DNA from: Dasypus novemcinctus
Lineage: Eukaryota > Chordata > Mammalia > Cingulata > Dasypodidae
Reading direction: 5' to 3'
Assembly (NCBI RefSeq): GCF_030445035.2
Contig: NC_080680.1
Span: 46,265,212-46,329,211 of the forward strand
Length of the DNA: 64,000 nt
The notes under the pieces were generated by a model. The model was not told the DNA's origin. It searched no databases and saw only the letters and a list, made by a program, of their open reading frames with translations. Position numbers and translations under genes: made by a program. Positions 1-11,610 of this stretch are shown piece after piece (the first letter of the stretch is position 1; each line of letters starts with the position of its first letter).

Positions 1-40
1 AGATGGGAGCCCAATCGCTTGAGCCACATCTGCTTCCCTT
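1..40 (-). mobile_element. DAS SINE head, cut by the window edge
   Basis: Read on the minus strand, this is GGGAAGCAGATGTGGCTCAA followed by a GCGATTGGG stretch, the 5' tRNA-like head of a DAS SINE. The body lies left of the window. Confidence 0.75.
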
Positions 41-555
41 AATAAGCTTTTTAAATGGCATCTTGAAATATTTTTTCTATTATTTTTTCCCCCAGTATAT
101 GAGAATTTCAATCATGCGTCAGTTATGTCAAGACAAAGGATTTTTCCCCTTTATTATGAAATTCATTTGTTCATAAAATAACCTTTGTTTTTAAACTTTT
201 TATTAAAAATCAAGAAAATAGGCTGTATATTCTATTTAATTTCATTTACTTAATTCAAGAATAGTACCCAAAGGTACAATATATATTATCATTTAAGTAT
301 TGCTTAGAATATAAAATTATGGATAAACAGCTTTCCCTTTGAATAGTGAGAGTTGATGAATGGATTCATATTTAGATAGTCACTAGGGAAATATATAGGT
401 GAAATAGCACATAATTATTAAAATATTTTGATTTGTCAGAGGGAGGTTTTTAAAGCATTCAGGGAAAAAGGCTGACTGGTTTAAATGACTGGATTATCCT
501 TAAGCAAAAGATTTAACTTAATAAACATTTATTGAATGAACTGTTCATTATTATG

Positions 556-795
556 CTAATAATACCCAATATTTATTGAGCATTTACTAATGTGCCAGGC
601 ACTGTCCTTAAGTGCTTTATGTGTATTAACTCATTTAATTCTAATAAAGTCCTGTGAGTAAGGTACAATGTTTAGCCCTATTTTAAAGATGAGGAAACAG
701 AGGCACAAAGATATTAAAGGAACTTTTATAACGTCCCATAGCCAATAAGTGGTAAAGCCAATATTCATACCTAGGCAATTTAGCTCAAGAGTCTG
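556..795 (-). mobile_element. MIR SINE fossil
   Basis: On the + strand it reads TTATTGAGCATTTACTAATG, then TGCCAGGCACTGTCCTTAAG, then GATGAGGAAACAGAGGCAC. These are the hallmarks of MIR in reverse orientation. It lies in a CDC37L1 intron. Confidence 0.85.
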
Positions 796-2368
796 TTTTA
801 TTAGGCATCATGATAGATTGTTACTCTCCATTTGTTTATAAATCTGTTCACAGATTCCAAAATAACATCAGCAATTTCAAGCATATTCTGTTCCATTTGG
901 CATGTGACTATCTTTAAGTATTTTATTCATAAAATTCTATACTCTTTCCCCAGAGTTTTCTATGGGCTACCTATAAACCAGACTTCTCAATTTCATAATA
1001 ATTTAGCATGAATTTTTTTTAAGTACAGTAATGACTAGTATTTCTCAGGTAAATAAAAGCTATAATCAACCTCAAGTGTTAATTTGTCTCAATTAAATAG
1101 GTAAATTTTTCTATTTAATGACACCCTTCCTTATGGCCCCTACAAGTGTCACTAACCCTTTCATGTTATCCTTCCTGCAAAAGAAACCAAAATGGATAGG
1201 ATTTTGGTGCCTCAGTGAGTCAAGATGCTGCCATGGAGAAGTAAATAGGAGGAAGCGAAGCTCTATGGATGGTAGATTGAGTTGAAAATATTGACCTCTT
1301 CCGAAATGTAAGAAAGCTAAGGCAACATTGCTTCACAGGATTTATTTATGACTTTAGGTATAAGAAATAAGGGTTATACTTTCTTCAGTTTTGTCCTCAG
1401 AAATCATTAGACTCTTCAACTATATTTTGAGTAGTTTTAAGTAACTTCCATTATCATTCTGTTCCTCAGAATTTAAAATCACCTAATCTCCATATCCAAA
1501 GTGTTGGGTAAATAACTTTATAAAGCATTTAAAACTCTTTATGAGAAAATGCTAAATGCTTTTTTTCTCATTTTTTAAGAGAGGAAAAATATGTCAGTTA
1601 TTTTCTGTTAAGTCCCATGTGTTGCATGTGTATATTTTTCAGTAAGACATTTGCCCACAGTTTTGTATTTATTTGCATTTTTTTATGTGGAACTTTAGTA
1701 CATAGAAGTTCATTTTGTGTTCATAGGAGTTCATTTTGTGTCCAGAGGAAAAGTTTACTGCCAAGTTATTAAGACCACCTTATAAAATCTCCAGAACAAT
1801 TCAGTAATAGCCAAAGTTCTAACAAGTCTAAAGCTAACATTATTATGTTGGAATTTTTTTTCAAGTGTAAAGCTGACAGGACAAAATTAAAAGCTCAACA
1901 CTCTATTTTCATGATTACCTGAACAGTATTGACTTTTTGACCTAATTTATTTATTCTGATAGAGATGAAAACACATAAATCATTTGGATTAATTTGCCAT
2001 CTTGAAACAAAATGACTGCTGCATACAAATATGCTTAATTTTTAAAAGATTTCAAATAAATTTAATAGTTAACACTAAATGTCTATAGTTTGTTAATCCA
2101 TTAGTATTTGTTGTGTTTATTATATATAAACAGACATTGTGACTAATTGGTTAAAAGTATATTTGTCATAATACCAATTGCTTTGGTTTCCCATGCTTTT
2201 AACATCTTATACAATTCTTAATAAATTAGAGATTAAGTGATTTTTCTGAATCTTTTAAGTTTGCTAAGTATAGCTTCTTGGGATTTTGCTTGTTTTCCCT
2301 TCGTTCTTATAGAAAAAAATTCTATTCTCTGAAAAAATAATATTGTGTATCTTGAAATCATCTTTAGC
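796..2368. other. CDC37L1 intron, no recognised feature
   Basis: AT-rich intronic DNA. A short direct duplication (AGTTCATTTTGTGT twice, about 1707-1743) is the only structure noticed. Confidence 0.5.
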
Positions 2369-2477
2369 CTAAGATGACCAACCCAGTTTTCCTAGGACTG
2401 AGGGCATTCCCGAACTGCAGAATTTTCAGCTTTAACTGGGAAAATCCCAGGCAGACAACGAAGAGTTGGTCACCCTA
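2369..2477. mobile_element. Short inverted-repeat DNA-transposon fossil
   Basis: The segment begins near GATGACCAACCCAG and ends GAGTTGGTCACCCTA, so its ends are imperfect inverted repeats of (TAGGG)TGACCAAC. The middle contains paired CCTAGGACTGAGGG-like and AACTGGGAAAATCCCAGG stretches. This resembles the small palindromic MITE-type elements common in mammals. The family is not named with confidence. Confidence 0.5.
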
Positions 2478-2702
2478 CTTTCGCCTAATTATCTGAAATA
2501 AAACTTTCTGTGAATTTTGGAAGCTATTGCCAATGCACCAGGCATTTTGAAGAATGTTATCCCTCTTCATTTACTCTTTTACTTTAATATATTGCTCTGG
2601 TAATATGCATTTGCTTTAAAGAGAATCGTTGTAAAATAGCATTTCTTCCATTTAGAAAGTAAGAAAATACTCAACTTTCATGGTTTAATTCTCCTTTTAC
2701 AG

Positions 2703-2818
2703 GTATGTTGAGCCGGTGGGATGATAGTCAAAGATTTTTGTCTGACCATCCATACCTTGTATGTGAAGAAACTGCTAAATATCTTATTCTATGGTGTTTT
2801 CATCTAGAAGCTGAACAG
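2703..2818 (+). CDS. CDC37L1: CDC37L1 coding exon (fourth from last)
   Basis: CDC37L1 (HARC) is a cytoplasmic co-chaperone related to CDC37 that binds Hsp90 and Hsp70. This exon encodes 38 residues beginning MLSRWDDSQRFLSDHPYLV, which I recognise from mammalian CDC37L1. It follows a pyrimidine-rich tract ending CAG and stops at CAG|GTATTG. It opens with GT, completing a codon begun in the previous exon (a glycine in human). Since human CDC37L1 is 337 residues and the four exons here give 167, this one starts near residue 170. The upstream exons are outside the window, so the gene is partial here. The frame is intact. Confidence 0.95.
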
Positions 2819-3356
2819 GTATTGTTTAAACCTTGAGTAGAATTCTGATTTATTTTTTGCTTAATTTTTATTTTTTACATTTTTTACTTTAAATGAAAAC
2901 AGTAAAGGACATTAGGTAAAATTACAATATTTTTGTTTTCAGATATACTTGAGTTTAAGTAGGGATTTTTTTTTCAGTTGCTTCTGTTAGTACATAGAAA
3001 CTTTTTCTAGTTTGTTTCCCCCAACCATCATCTTTCCTGTTCCTGTATGCTATAAATCTTTTTCTTATTTTTTTTAACTAATTAGAAAGTCATATTTTAA
3101 AAATCCAAACTTTAATCACAATATTAAATAAGCCAATAGCATGGTCCCCTTTAGTTCTCTGGTCCAAATACAAATAGCAACTTTCTGCTAATTAAAACTA
3201 AGATATGCTATTTATATGTCTGTGTAGTATTTGACTTGGGATAAAGCTAAAGGGACGAAAACCAAAAGTACTTTAAAAATTCAAATTTTGAATCAGCTTA
3301 CCAATTCAATGTATTTACAGAAGTATGTCTTATAATTTTAAACTATTTATTTTCAG

Positions 3357-3479
3357 AAGGGGGCTCTAATGGAACAAATAGCACATCAAGCTGTTGTAAT
3401 GCAGTTTATTATGGAAATGGCCAAAAACTGTAATGTGGATCCGAGAGGGTGTTTTCGTTTATTTTTCCAGAAAGCCAAA
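3357..3479 (+). CDS. CDC37L1: CDC37L1 coding exon (third from last)
   Basis: This 123-nt exon encodes 41 residues starting KGALMEQIAHQAVVMQFIME, with NVDPRGCFRLFFQKAK at its end, part of the CDC37-like Hsp90-binding region. The acceptor is TTTTCAG|AAG and the donor AAA|GTAAGT, both good matches to consensus. It joins in phase 0 to both neighbours (..HLEAEQ before, AEEEGY.. after). Reading runs on for 52 codons past the donor to a stop at 3635, but that extension is intron. Confidence 0.95.
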
Positions 3480-4258
3480 GTAAGTAGCTATTTGGTATTG
3501 TTAAATGGGAAGGTTAGGGCCTTAGCTGAGGCTTTGTTGGTCCATACACCTGGAAGGAAATCATCCAATCATGCTGCCAAAGACTTCTGTAGGTTTTACA
3601 GTGAAGTGAGGATTATTGCAGATTTCATGATTTAAAGTAGCAATATAAGAGGCTTGTACTCCTGTGTGAAATTGAGACCTGTGCAAATGAGCATTCAGGA
3701 AATTTGGAATGTTCAATCATTTGTTCTTTTAATATAAATATTGAATGCCTAATAATGGCAAAGCACACCTATTTCAGATGCTGAGGATATAGTGTTGAAC
3801 AAAACATAATAGGATCCTTCATGTATAGAATTCATAAAGGGAAAAATGGACTTTCATAAAGAAAAGTAGGAAAACTGAAAATTCAGGTAGAGGAATGATT
3901 TAAAAAGTTGTGGTTCGTAGAATATTATGCAGCCCTTAAAGATTATATTTAAGAAATTTCTAATGATCTGAGAAAATGTTTATAGTCAAATGAAAAGAAA
4001 GTAATGTATATTTATACGTACAGGATACGGTTGGCTATGTTAAAGAAAAATAGATATGCCTAGGAAAAAGTTTAATTACATTTCACACTCACTAGATCAG
4101 TAATAATTTTTTTAAATTGTGTAAGAAGTGAAGCAATAATTCTCATTCATTGCTAATGGGAGTACAAATTGGTTCAACCACTTTGGAAAATTACCTAGTA
4201 AAGTTCAACAAGTATATCCTCTAACATCCAGAAATTCTCCTAGGTATATACCCTAGAG

Positions 4259-4444
4259 TAGGGGTTCTTAACAAAGGGTCCATGAGCTTGAACTGAAATT
4301 AAAAAAAAACATAATTCTTGTAGGGATGTGCAGTTTGATATATTTATTAAATAATACACAGTATAGTGTGGACTTAGTAACAGTCTGTGGTTTTCACATG
4401 ACTGGCAAAAGGGTCTGTGGAACAAAAAAGGTTAAGAATCCCTG
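4259..4444. mobile_element. Non-autonomous hAT-type transposon, 186 bp
   Basis: The termini TAGGGGTTCTTAAC and GTTAAGAATCCCTG are inverted repeats matching at 12 of 14 positions. An exact 8-bp direct repeat CCCTAGAG flanks the element (4251-4258 and 4445-4452), the duplication size of hAT transposons. No transposase coding remains. Confidence 0.8.
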
Positions 4445-4452
4445 CCCTAGAG

Positions 4453-4899
4453 AATAGGTTCTCAGAGTGTGGTCCAGGGACCCTTGGGGATCTTCAGAAC
4501 CTTTCAGGAGGCCCTTAGTCAAAACTATAATACTAAGATGCCTTTTTTATTCTCAGGCTCTCATGAGTATTCAGTAGAGATTGATGCAGAAGCAGAGTCT
4601 GAGAATCCTGCTGTCTTCTATTAAATCAGATGTTAAAGAGACAAAAATGTAAAACAGTTTTACCCTTCTAACTAAATTTTTTGTGTTGGAAAGTAGTTAA
4701 TTTTTTATAAAAATGTTATTTGTTAGCATGTAATGAGTTTATTTTTTTAGTTAATAATTTTGTATTAAAATCCCATAGTTTTAATTTCTAACAGTAAATA
4801 TTGACAGATATAACCCACATAAACGAAAGCTCATTGACTTCCTCAGTAATTTTTAAGAGTGTAAAGAAATCCTGAAACCATAAAGTTTGAGAACTGCTG
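4453..4899. mobile_element. Second hAT-type transposon sharing the same target repeat
   Basis: It starts AATAGGTTCTCAGAGTGTGG and ends GTTTGAGAACTGCTG, inverted-repeat ends of the CAGNNGTTCTCAAA type seen in hAT-Charlie derivatives. It is flanked by CCCTAGAG at 4445-4452 and 4900-4907, so it abuts the first element with a single shared 8-bp repeat between them. No open frame is recognisable. Confidence 0.75.
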
Positions 4900-5819
4900 C
4901 CCTAGAGAAACTTACATGTGTATACTAGAAACCACAATGTTTATAGTAGAATTGTTCTTGATAGTAAAAAACCTGAAAAGTACCCATTTGGGTATAACAG
5001 TGGAATGAATAAATTGTGATGTATTCATTTGGTAAAGTACTAATATATAGCATGTATGAAGAAACGAGAGTCAAAAGTCATAAAATGATACATCCAATAT
5101 TAACCATTTTTATAAAGTTCAAAAAAAAAGCAGAACTAAACATTGTTACACATAAGTGGTTAAAGAGACAAAGGAGTTATACAGTCAGATGTCATGATAG
5201 TGGTAACCTCAGAGAAGAAAGGAGTAGGGATGATATTGGGAACTGATTTCTAAGGTACTGGTAATATATTTCCTAATTTCTGTGGATACATAGTAGGTTT
5301 TCCCCCCCAGTAACCTGTACATATGTATTTTACATGCTCTTTTGCATATATGATAAATTTTGCTGTGCACAAAAAGAGGCTAGAAGGAAATATACCAAAA
5401 GGTTAACATTGGTTATACTTGGATGGTAGAATTATAAATGAAATAAAAGCACATTTTTCATGACTACAGTGAAGATATTTCCTTTTATAAACAAGGGGAA
5501 AAAAATTACATTTTTAAACTTAAAAAAAAACAGAGCAGCAAGTAGTCCTACCTTAAATGCCTTAAATTCTTCTGAAGTACAATTTTAATAGGAAATATTC
5601 TCAAAACAGAATTTTAATGAGTAAATGATTAGTATTTTAGCCAGGTTTCTATTTACTGTTCTAAATTTTTAGTTAACATATAGGGGTAGTAAAAACCATA
5701 CTTCCTTTTTCATCTTACATTAACGGATGTAGTTGAACTAGGGCTTAATAGAACAATGGAACATGCCAAAACTGTAGATAGTCTTCAAAATATGATGTTC
5801 CTAATTTTTTTAAAATTAA

Positions 5820-6045
5820 AGAATAACAACTTTTACTGTATGTTTACTTTGTGACAAGTACTGTTCTAATAAGCATGTTATGTGGATTAATTTATTAAAT
5901 CCTCATAACATTTTTTGAAATTATTCTTATTTTACAAGTGAGGAAATTGGCATAGAGAAATTAAGCAAATCACCCATAGGTTACTTAATTTAAAAAAGAA
6001 AATCAGACAGATCATTCTAGATCTAGATCCCTAGGTCTCAGGCAT
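5820..6045 (-). mobile_element. MIR SINE fossil
   Basis: Contains GACAAGTACTGTTCTAATAA, then ATTTATTAAATCCTCATAAC, then TTTTACAAGTGAGGAAATTG in MIR order, reverse orientation. Confidence 0.75.
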
Positions 6046-7133
6046 GTAGTTAGTTCAGCTCTGCCACTCAATATTTCTAATAGTTTGTTGTATAACCATT
6101 TCAGTAGGATTGTCTGGGGTTACAATGGCTAACGTTCCGTATGTCCATGTGGGTACCATATATTGATTAAAGTGACATGGTAAAAATATAGTAAAGGAAA
6201 TGATTCCTAAATTCATGAAGAGATAAAATTTCAGCACCCAACATTTTCTGCAATATTTGGATAGATATTGAAGCTAATAAGTAATCTACAGATTTCAATC
6301 TGGTTACACATCCTAAACTGCATTAAAGAAAAAGTGTTTCAGATAAAAGGACCCTTTGAAAATAAGGAAATATTTGACAAGATATTGCCCACCACTTAAC
6401 TTAAATCTTACACCCTATTAATGTAGAAGTGCTGTTAATCATGTATCTCCAGAGAAAATATTTATAGGGAGTTTTGGATCAAGAATTTTGCTTATATTAA
6501 TGTGACTGTTGAACACATAAGAATTCCACTCAGCATAAGTCATCACACACTTTTCTTCACATATGTTGAAAAGAAGCTACTTGCTTAACTAGAACACTGA
6601 GATATTTCCATAATGAAATGGAATATTGAGTTTTCATTGATTTTCATGACTTTCTCCCAATAGGGATTATATATTTGAAGAATTACTACAAACAGGTAAT
6701 AGTGCTTCCTTACTAATTGACGGGAAATTAAAAAGTTCTAAGAATATCCCTTGATTGTTGATTGCTAATGAGAAGAGTGTAGAATGAATTTGAAAGGTTA
6801 AATAAGGACTTTCTTAGGTGCCAACAAGGATCCAGATGAATCAAGAGAAAGCCTTACTTTCTTTTGTTTTAGTTGTATATGTATGCATAGAAAGGGCTTG
6901 GTTCTTACTACTTTGTTTTCTTTTGCTGAAGTAGAGGGAAATGGAGCAAACTATTCGTTGTACCTATAAAACAGAGAATTTTCACAAATCTGACAGATCA
7001 CTGTGATTTCTATATTTAAACTGTTCACCTTGTTTTTACTTCCCCACTTCAGACCTGATAAGTGCTTTTTTAGAACTTAACGTGTGGTCTAGAAGCCTTG
7101 ACAAAAACTGTCTTTTTTGTTTGTGTTTTCTAG
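6046..7133. other. CDC37L1 intron, no recognised feature
   Basis: AT-rich intronic sequence before the penultimate exon. I see no repeat or coding signal. Confidence 0.5.
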
Positions 7134-7298
7134 GCAGAAGAAGAAGGTTATTTTGAAGCATTCAAAAATGAACTTGAAGCTTTCAAGTCAAGAGTAAGAC
7201 TTTATTCTCAGTCACAAAGTTCTCAACCTATGGCAGATCAGAATCATGTTCCCTATTCTGGTGTTGGATCTATAGGTTTATTAGATTCCTTACCACAG
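7134..7298 (+). CDS. CDC37L1: CDC37L1 coding exon (penultimate)
   Basis: This 165-nt exon encodes 55 residues: AEEEGYFEAFKNELEAFKSR, then a Ser/Gln-rich stretch and GVGSIGLLDSLPQ. The first half is a charged, probably helical segment; the second looks like a flexible linker. The acceptor TTTTCTAG|GCA and donor CAG|GTAAGT are both phase 0. A 16.3 kb intron full of L1 and DAS copies follows before the terminal exon. Confidence 0.95.
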
Positions 7299-7462
7299 GT
7301 AAGTTGGAAAGTAAATATTTTAAAATGTATTCATATAATTCTTGTTCTTTTGGACTGCTGTTTCCTTTTTTTTTTTCTTCTTTTTTTTGGGGGGGTGGGG
7401 GCTTATTGTGTGGGACCCAGTTATTTCTATTTTTGGTTGAGGGTCATAGTTATAGTTGCATC

Positions 7463-8705
7463 TTTTTTTTTTTTTTTTTTTCTTTTTTCCACTTTTTTTT
7501 TTTTTAAAGATACTTCAATTACATAAATGTTACAGAGAATATGTATGGGATTCACATATGCCCCACTCACTACCTCTCTGCATTTTTCCTCATTAACAAC
7601 ATCTTTCATCACTGTGGTACATGAATTGCAATTGATAAACACATTTTGTAACATTGCCACCAACCATGGATTATAGTTTACAATGTAGTTTACACTTTCT
7701 CCTATTTGACTCTGTAGGTTATAGCCAAATGTATAATGGCCTGTATCTGTCATCGTAATGTCATTCAGGATGATTCCCAAGTCCCGAAAATAACCCCCTA
7801 TTACACCTGTTTTTCCCTCTCCCTAACCCCCAGAATATCCATGGGTCACTGCCTCCATAACAATGGTATTTCTTCCATTGCTAGAATCATAATCAGTCTA
7901 TAGTAGAATACTAGGAAGTTTATTTAGTCTATAGTTTGTTTCCCAATCCCAAGGACTCTGGGGTGGTGATGCCCACTCCACCATTAATTGAGGGGGGGCT
8001 TTGATTCCATACATCTGATGGATGGGACTGTCTTGCTTGCAGTAGTAGGCACTCTTGGTTCCTTGGTAATTTGTTTGTCCATCATCCTCTCCCTGTTAAT
8101 TGTCCTGAGTGAGTCCATTGAACTGGAGAGTAGGTGTTGCAACTCTGTTGAGATTCAGGGATCAGCTGGCACATGGACAGCCCAAAGATTTAAGTCTCTT
8201 GGATGTACACCTACCAACTCTAGTATTAATTATAGGTTCAAATAGGACAGAAGAGCCATGCATCAGAAAATTATTGCTGACTCTAACTATCACACTGGGA
8301 GAACATAAATACCAGATTAGGGCCCACTGGCAAGGGGCCAAATTCCTGAGCTATCTGCCCTGACTATAGTGTCTGGTTGTCTCCATATTCGTGAGGAGCT
8401 TTGCTGTTTGGGGTAGTATCTACTTTGGCTGTCAATGAGATCCTGTTGAGATGTTCACAAGTATTATCTCTGGGATGGCCTCCCAACTCACTTTGAAGTC
8501 TCTTTGCCATACAAACTCACTTGTCTTTAGCTTTTCCCCCTTTCAGTTAAGGTCTTCTCCCCCCGCCCCAGATGCATTGCTTGTTGGTACTTGGTAGCAA
8601 TCCCTCTGTGCCAGGGAGGCTTATCCCTGGGAGTCATGTTCCATGCTGGGCAGAAGTTGTTGCTTTTATATGCTAAATTTGGCTTAGAGAGAGTGGACTG
8701 CTGTT
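7463..8705 (-). mobile_element. 5'-truncated L1 consisting only of 3' UTR
   Basis: A poly(T) run from 7463 marks the 3' end of a minus-strand retrocopy. The body aligns by eye with 15800-16960 and 38000-39150: the block starting CACTCCACC.ATT.GAG, the GTAGGCACTCT..GTTCC block, and the GGCTTATCCCTGGGAGTCATGT block near 8617. No ORF2 is present, so the copy is truncated inside the long 3' UTR. The plus-strand open frame at 7988-8245 has a counterpart in the 15.7 kb copy. Confidence 0.75.
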
Positions 8706-8837
8706 TTTTGTATGTAATATATATGTGACCTTTTTTTACTATTCTTGCCTCAGAAGATAATCCTGAGTTTCATTTCATACCATTTTTGGCATTGAATCTC
8801 CTCCATCTCTTAGATTTTAGAGACCAAATTCCATTCC

Positions 8838-8939
8838 TTTTTTTTTTTTTTTTAAGAGGGTAGTGGGGTACTGGATATTGAATCTGGGACCTCGTACATG
8901 GGAAGGAGGAGCTCAGCCACTGAGATACATCCACTCCCC
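8838..8939 (-). mobile_element. DAS-related SINE fragment (tRNA-like part)
   Basis: A T-tract is followed by GGGGTACTGGATATTGAATC, then TGGGACCTCGTACATGGGAA, then CACTGAGATACATCCACTCC. This is the reverse complement of an older DAS tRNA-like head. Confidence 0.7.
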
Positions 8940-10475
8940 TCCATCTCCTTTTAATGTAGAAGAGATGAGTTAGATCTAAGCATTCTTAATGGCAGGTGTT
9001 ACCAGTTGGCTATCTTAATTATAAATTCCTCAAGATGACTCCTGAAGAAACATCTCATTCTGAGTAGAATTCTTCAGGAATTTATTTGGATGAATGAGCT
9101 TCCCAAAGTATATATCTCAGTGGCAAACAAGGTAATCTGCTGCATGAGTTTATATAATATTTTCCCCTAATGTCATTATTGCCTACCAGATATACATTTT
9201 TAGCACATATTAATGTAGTTGATGCTCAGCTGCTCTTGTAATTTGGCAAATCGTTTGAGCATCTTCGAAGTGTGCTATTATATCATGATAAAACTATGTC
9301 ACCAGCATGAATGAATTTATGTCATAAAGAAGAGGGAGCTAGAACCCTGGTCTGTCTTACAGTACTTAGGATAATTATTTTAAATCATTAAACAGTTCCT
9401 GCCCATTCTCATTTTAGTAGTAGCATTTTTTTTCATCTTTATTTTGTCTTTCACATTAAAAAAAAAAATTAAAATAGCTACAGGTTTACAGAAAAATCAT
9501 GCAGAAGGTAGGTACAGATTTCCCATATACCCTAATCTCACACATTTCCCCCTACTATTAACATTTTGCATTAGTATGGTACTTTTGTTAGAATAGATAA
9601 AACAATAAGTTTAGCCTACTGTTCACATTAGTTTCACTCTTTATGTTGTACAGTTCTGTGGGTTTTGTGTGTGTGTGTGTGTAGTAACTTACAACCTAAA
9701 ATTTCCCTTTTTATCCCTTTTTAGATATACAATTCAGTGGTGTTAATTACACCCTAAACAGAAACTCCACACCAGTTAAACATTGACTCCTCATTCCCCT
9801 CCCACACCCAGCCTTTGGTCACCTGTATTCTAGTTTCTGAATTTATGAATTTGTATTTTCTGCTTATTTCATAAAAGTGAGATCATGCAGTATCCTTTTT
9901 GTCAGACTTCTTTCACTCAACATGATTCCTTCAAGTTTCATCCATGCTGTAACATGCATCAGAACTTCATTCCTTTTTATACCTGGATAATATTCCATAG
10001 TTTGTATATTCCACATTATGTTTATTCATTCATCTATTAATGGATTGTTCGATTGCTTCCATCTTTTGGCAAATGTGAATAATGACACTATGAATATCAG
10101 TGTACAAATGACTTTTTGAGTCCCTGCTTTCATTTCTTTTGGTGTATACCTAGAAGTAGATGCTGGGTCATATGGTAGCTCAATACTTAACTTTCTAGGG
10201 AATTGCCAAACTGTTGTCCACAGTAGCTGTACCATATTACATTCCCACCAACAAAGTACAAGTGTTTGTATTTCTCCACATCCTCTCCAATACTGTAATT
10301 TTCTGGTGTTTAATAGTAGCCATTCGAGTCGATGTGAGGTGGTTATCTCATTGTGGTTTTGATTTTAATTTCCTTGCTAGCTAATGGCATTGACCATCTT
10401 TTCATGTGTTTATTGGACATTTAAATATTAATATCTTCTTTGGAGAAATATCTATTCTAGTCTCCCCTCTCCCCC

Positions 10476-10782
10476 TTTTTTTAAACATTTATTTTATTTC
10501 TTTCTCCCTACCCCTTTGTTGTTTTTCACTTGCTGTGTCTGTTCATCTTCCTTATTTCTTTCGTAGGCACTGGGAACCTCTACTCCATGCTTTGTTGTGT
10601 CTCTCATATTTTTTCTTCTTATGTCTCTTGTGTCAGCTTGCCTGCCCATTGTGCCAGCCTGTCTTCTTTAGGAGGCACCACAATTTCTTTTTGTTATTGT
10701 TTTTAAGAGGTACTGGGGATTGAACCTGGGACCTTGTTCGTGCAAAGCAGGCGCTCAATCACTGAGCTACACCCACTCCATC
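10476..10782 (-). mobile_element. Composite of two DAS fragments nested in the old L1
   Basis: 10476-10690 is a DAS body (TCTTTCTCCCTACCCC, then CTTGCTGTGTCTGTTCATCT, then AGGCACCAC). 10690-10782 is a second tRNA-like head (AGAGGTACTGGGGATTGAAC, then CAATCACTGAGCTACACCCA) that replaces or follows the first one's head. Confidence 0.65.
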
Positions 10783-11256
10783 CATGCTCTTTTGATTACT
10801 GTAGTCTTTGTAAAAGTTTTTTAAGGTCAGAAATTGTGAATCTTCCAACTTTATTCTTTTTCAAAATGGTTTTAGAATTATTCTGGGCTGATTACTTTTC
10901 TATATGAATTTGATGAGTGGCTTTTCCATTTCTGCAAAGAAGTCTGCTAGAATTTTTATTGGCATTATATTTACTATATATTACTTTGGGTAGATTTGAC
11001 ATCTTAACAGTATTTTTCCAAACTATGAACATGGACTGTTCTTCCAATTTATTTAGATCTTCCCACAACATTTCATAGTTTTCTGTGTACAAGCCTTTAC
11101 ATCCTTGATTCACTTTATTCTGAGACATGTGATTCTTTCAGTTACTATTGTAAGTGGATTTTTAAAAAATTTCTTCTTCCAGTTGTTCATTACTGGCATA
11201 TAGACACACCACTGATTTTTTTGTATGTTGATCTTTTATCTCGCCATTCTGCTGAC

Positions 11257-11610
11257 TTAATTTACTAGCTCTAGTAGCTTTGTTAGGTTTTTTTCAGGAT
11301 TTTCTATTTGTAAAATCTTGTCATCTGCAAATAGGAAGAGTTTTACTTCTTTTTCTGTTTGGATGTCTTTTATTTCATTTTCTTGGTTAATTGCTTTGGC
11401 TAGAACTTTCAGTACAATTTTGAATAACAGTGGTGACAGTGGACATCCATGTCTTTCTCCTGGTCTTAGGAGGAAAGCTTTCAGTCTTTCATCATTGAGT
11501 AGGATATTAGCTGTGGGTTTTTCATATATCGCCTTTATCATATCAAGGATGTTTCCTTCTATTCCTAATTTTCTGAGTGTTTTCATCAGGAAGGCCCTGA
11601 TGTTTGTCAA
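11257..11610 (-). pseudogene. Broken L1 ORF2 reverse-transcriptase segment
   Basis: A 117-codon open stretch reads [20 protein letters not shown], then [15 protein letters not shown], then [15 protein letters not shown]. The FADD box is the RT catalytic motif of L1 ORF2p. The frame is closed on both sides by stops or shifts, so this is a relic of the 9.4-13.4 kb element. Confidence 0.85.

Larger units (their letters stand above)
4120..5400 (+). mobile_element. Old L1M 3' end, host of two hAT insertions
   Basis: The flanks resemble a degenerate L1 ORF2 end: GGGAGTACAAATTGGTTCAA, CCACTTTGGAAAA, CTCCTAGGTATATACCCTAG, and after the insertions AAACTTACATGTGTA and GGAATGAATAAATTGTG. The host reading resumes directly after the second hAT element, so both inserted into an existing L1. 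A related L1 scrap lies at about 3895-4080. Confidence 0.65.

Noticed and set aside
3369-3635. 88-codon frame starting MEQIAHQAVV as a separate small gene
   Set aside because: The first 37 codons are CDC37L1 exon sequence; the rest is read-through past a strong GTAAGT donor.
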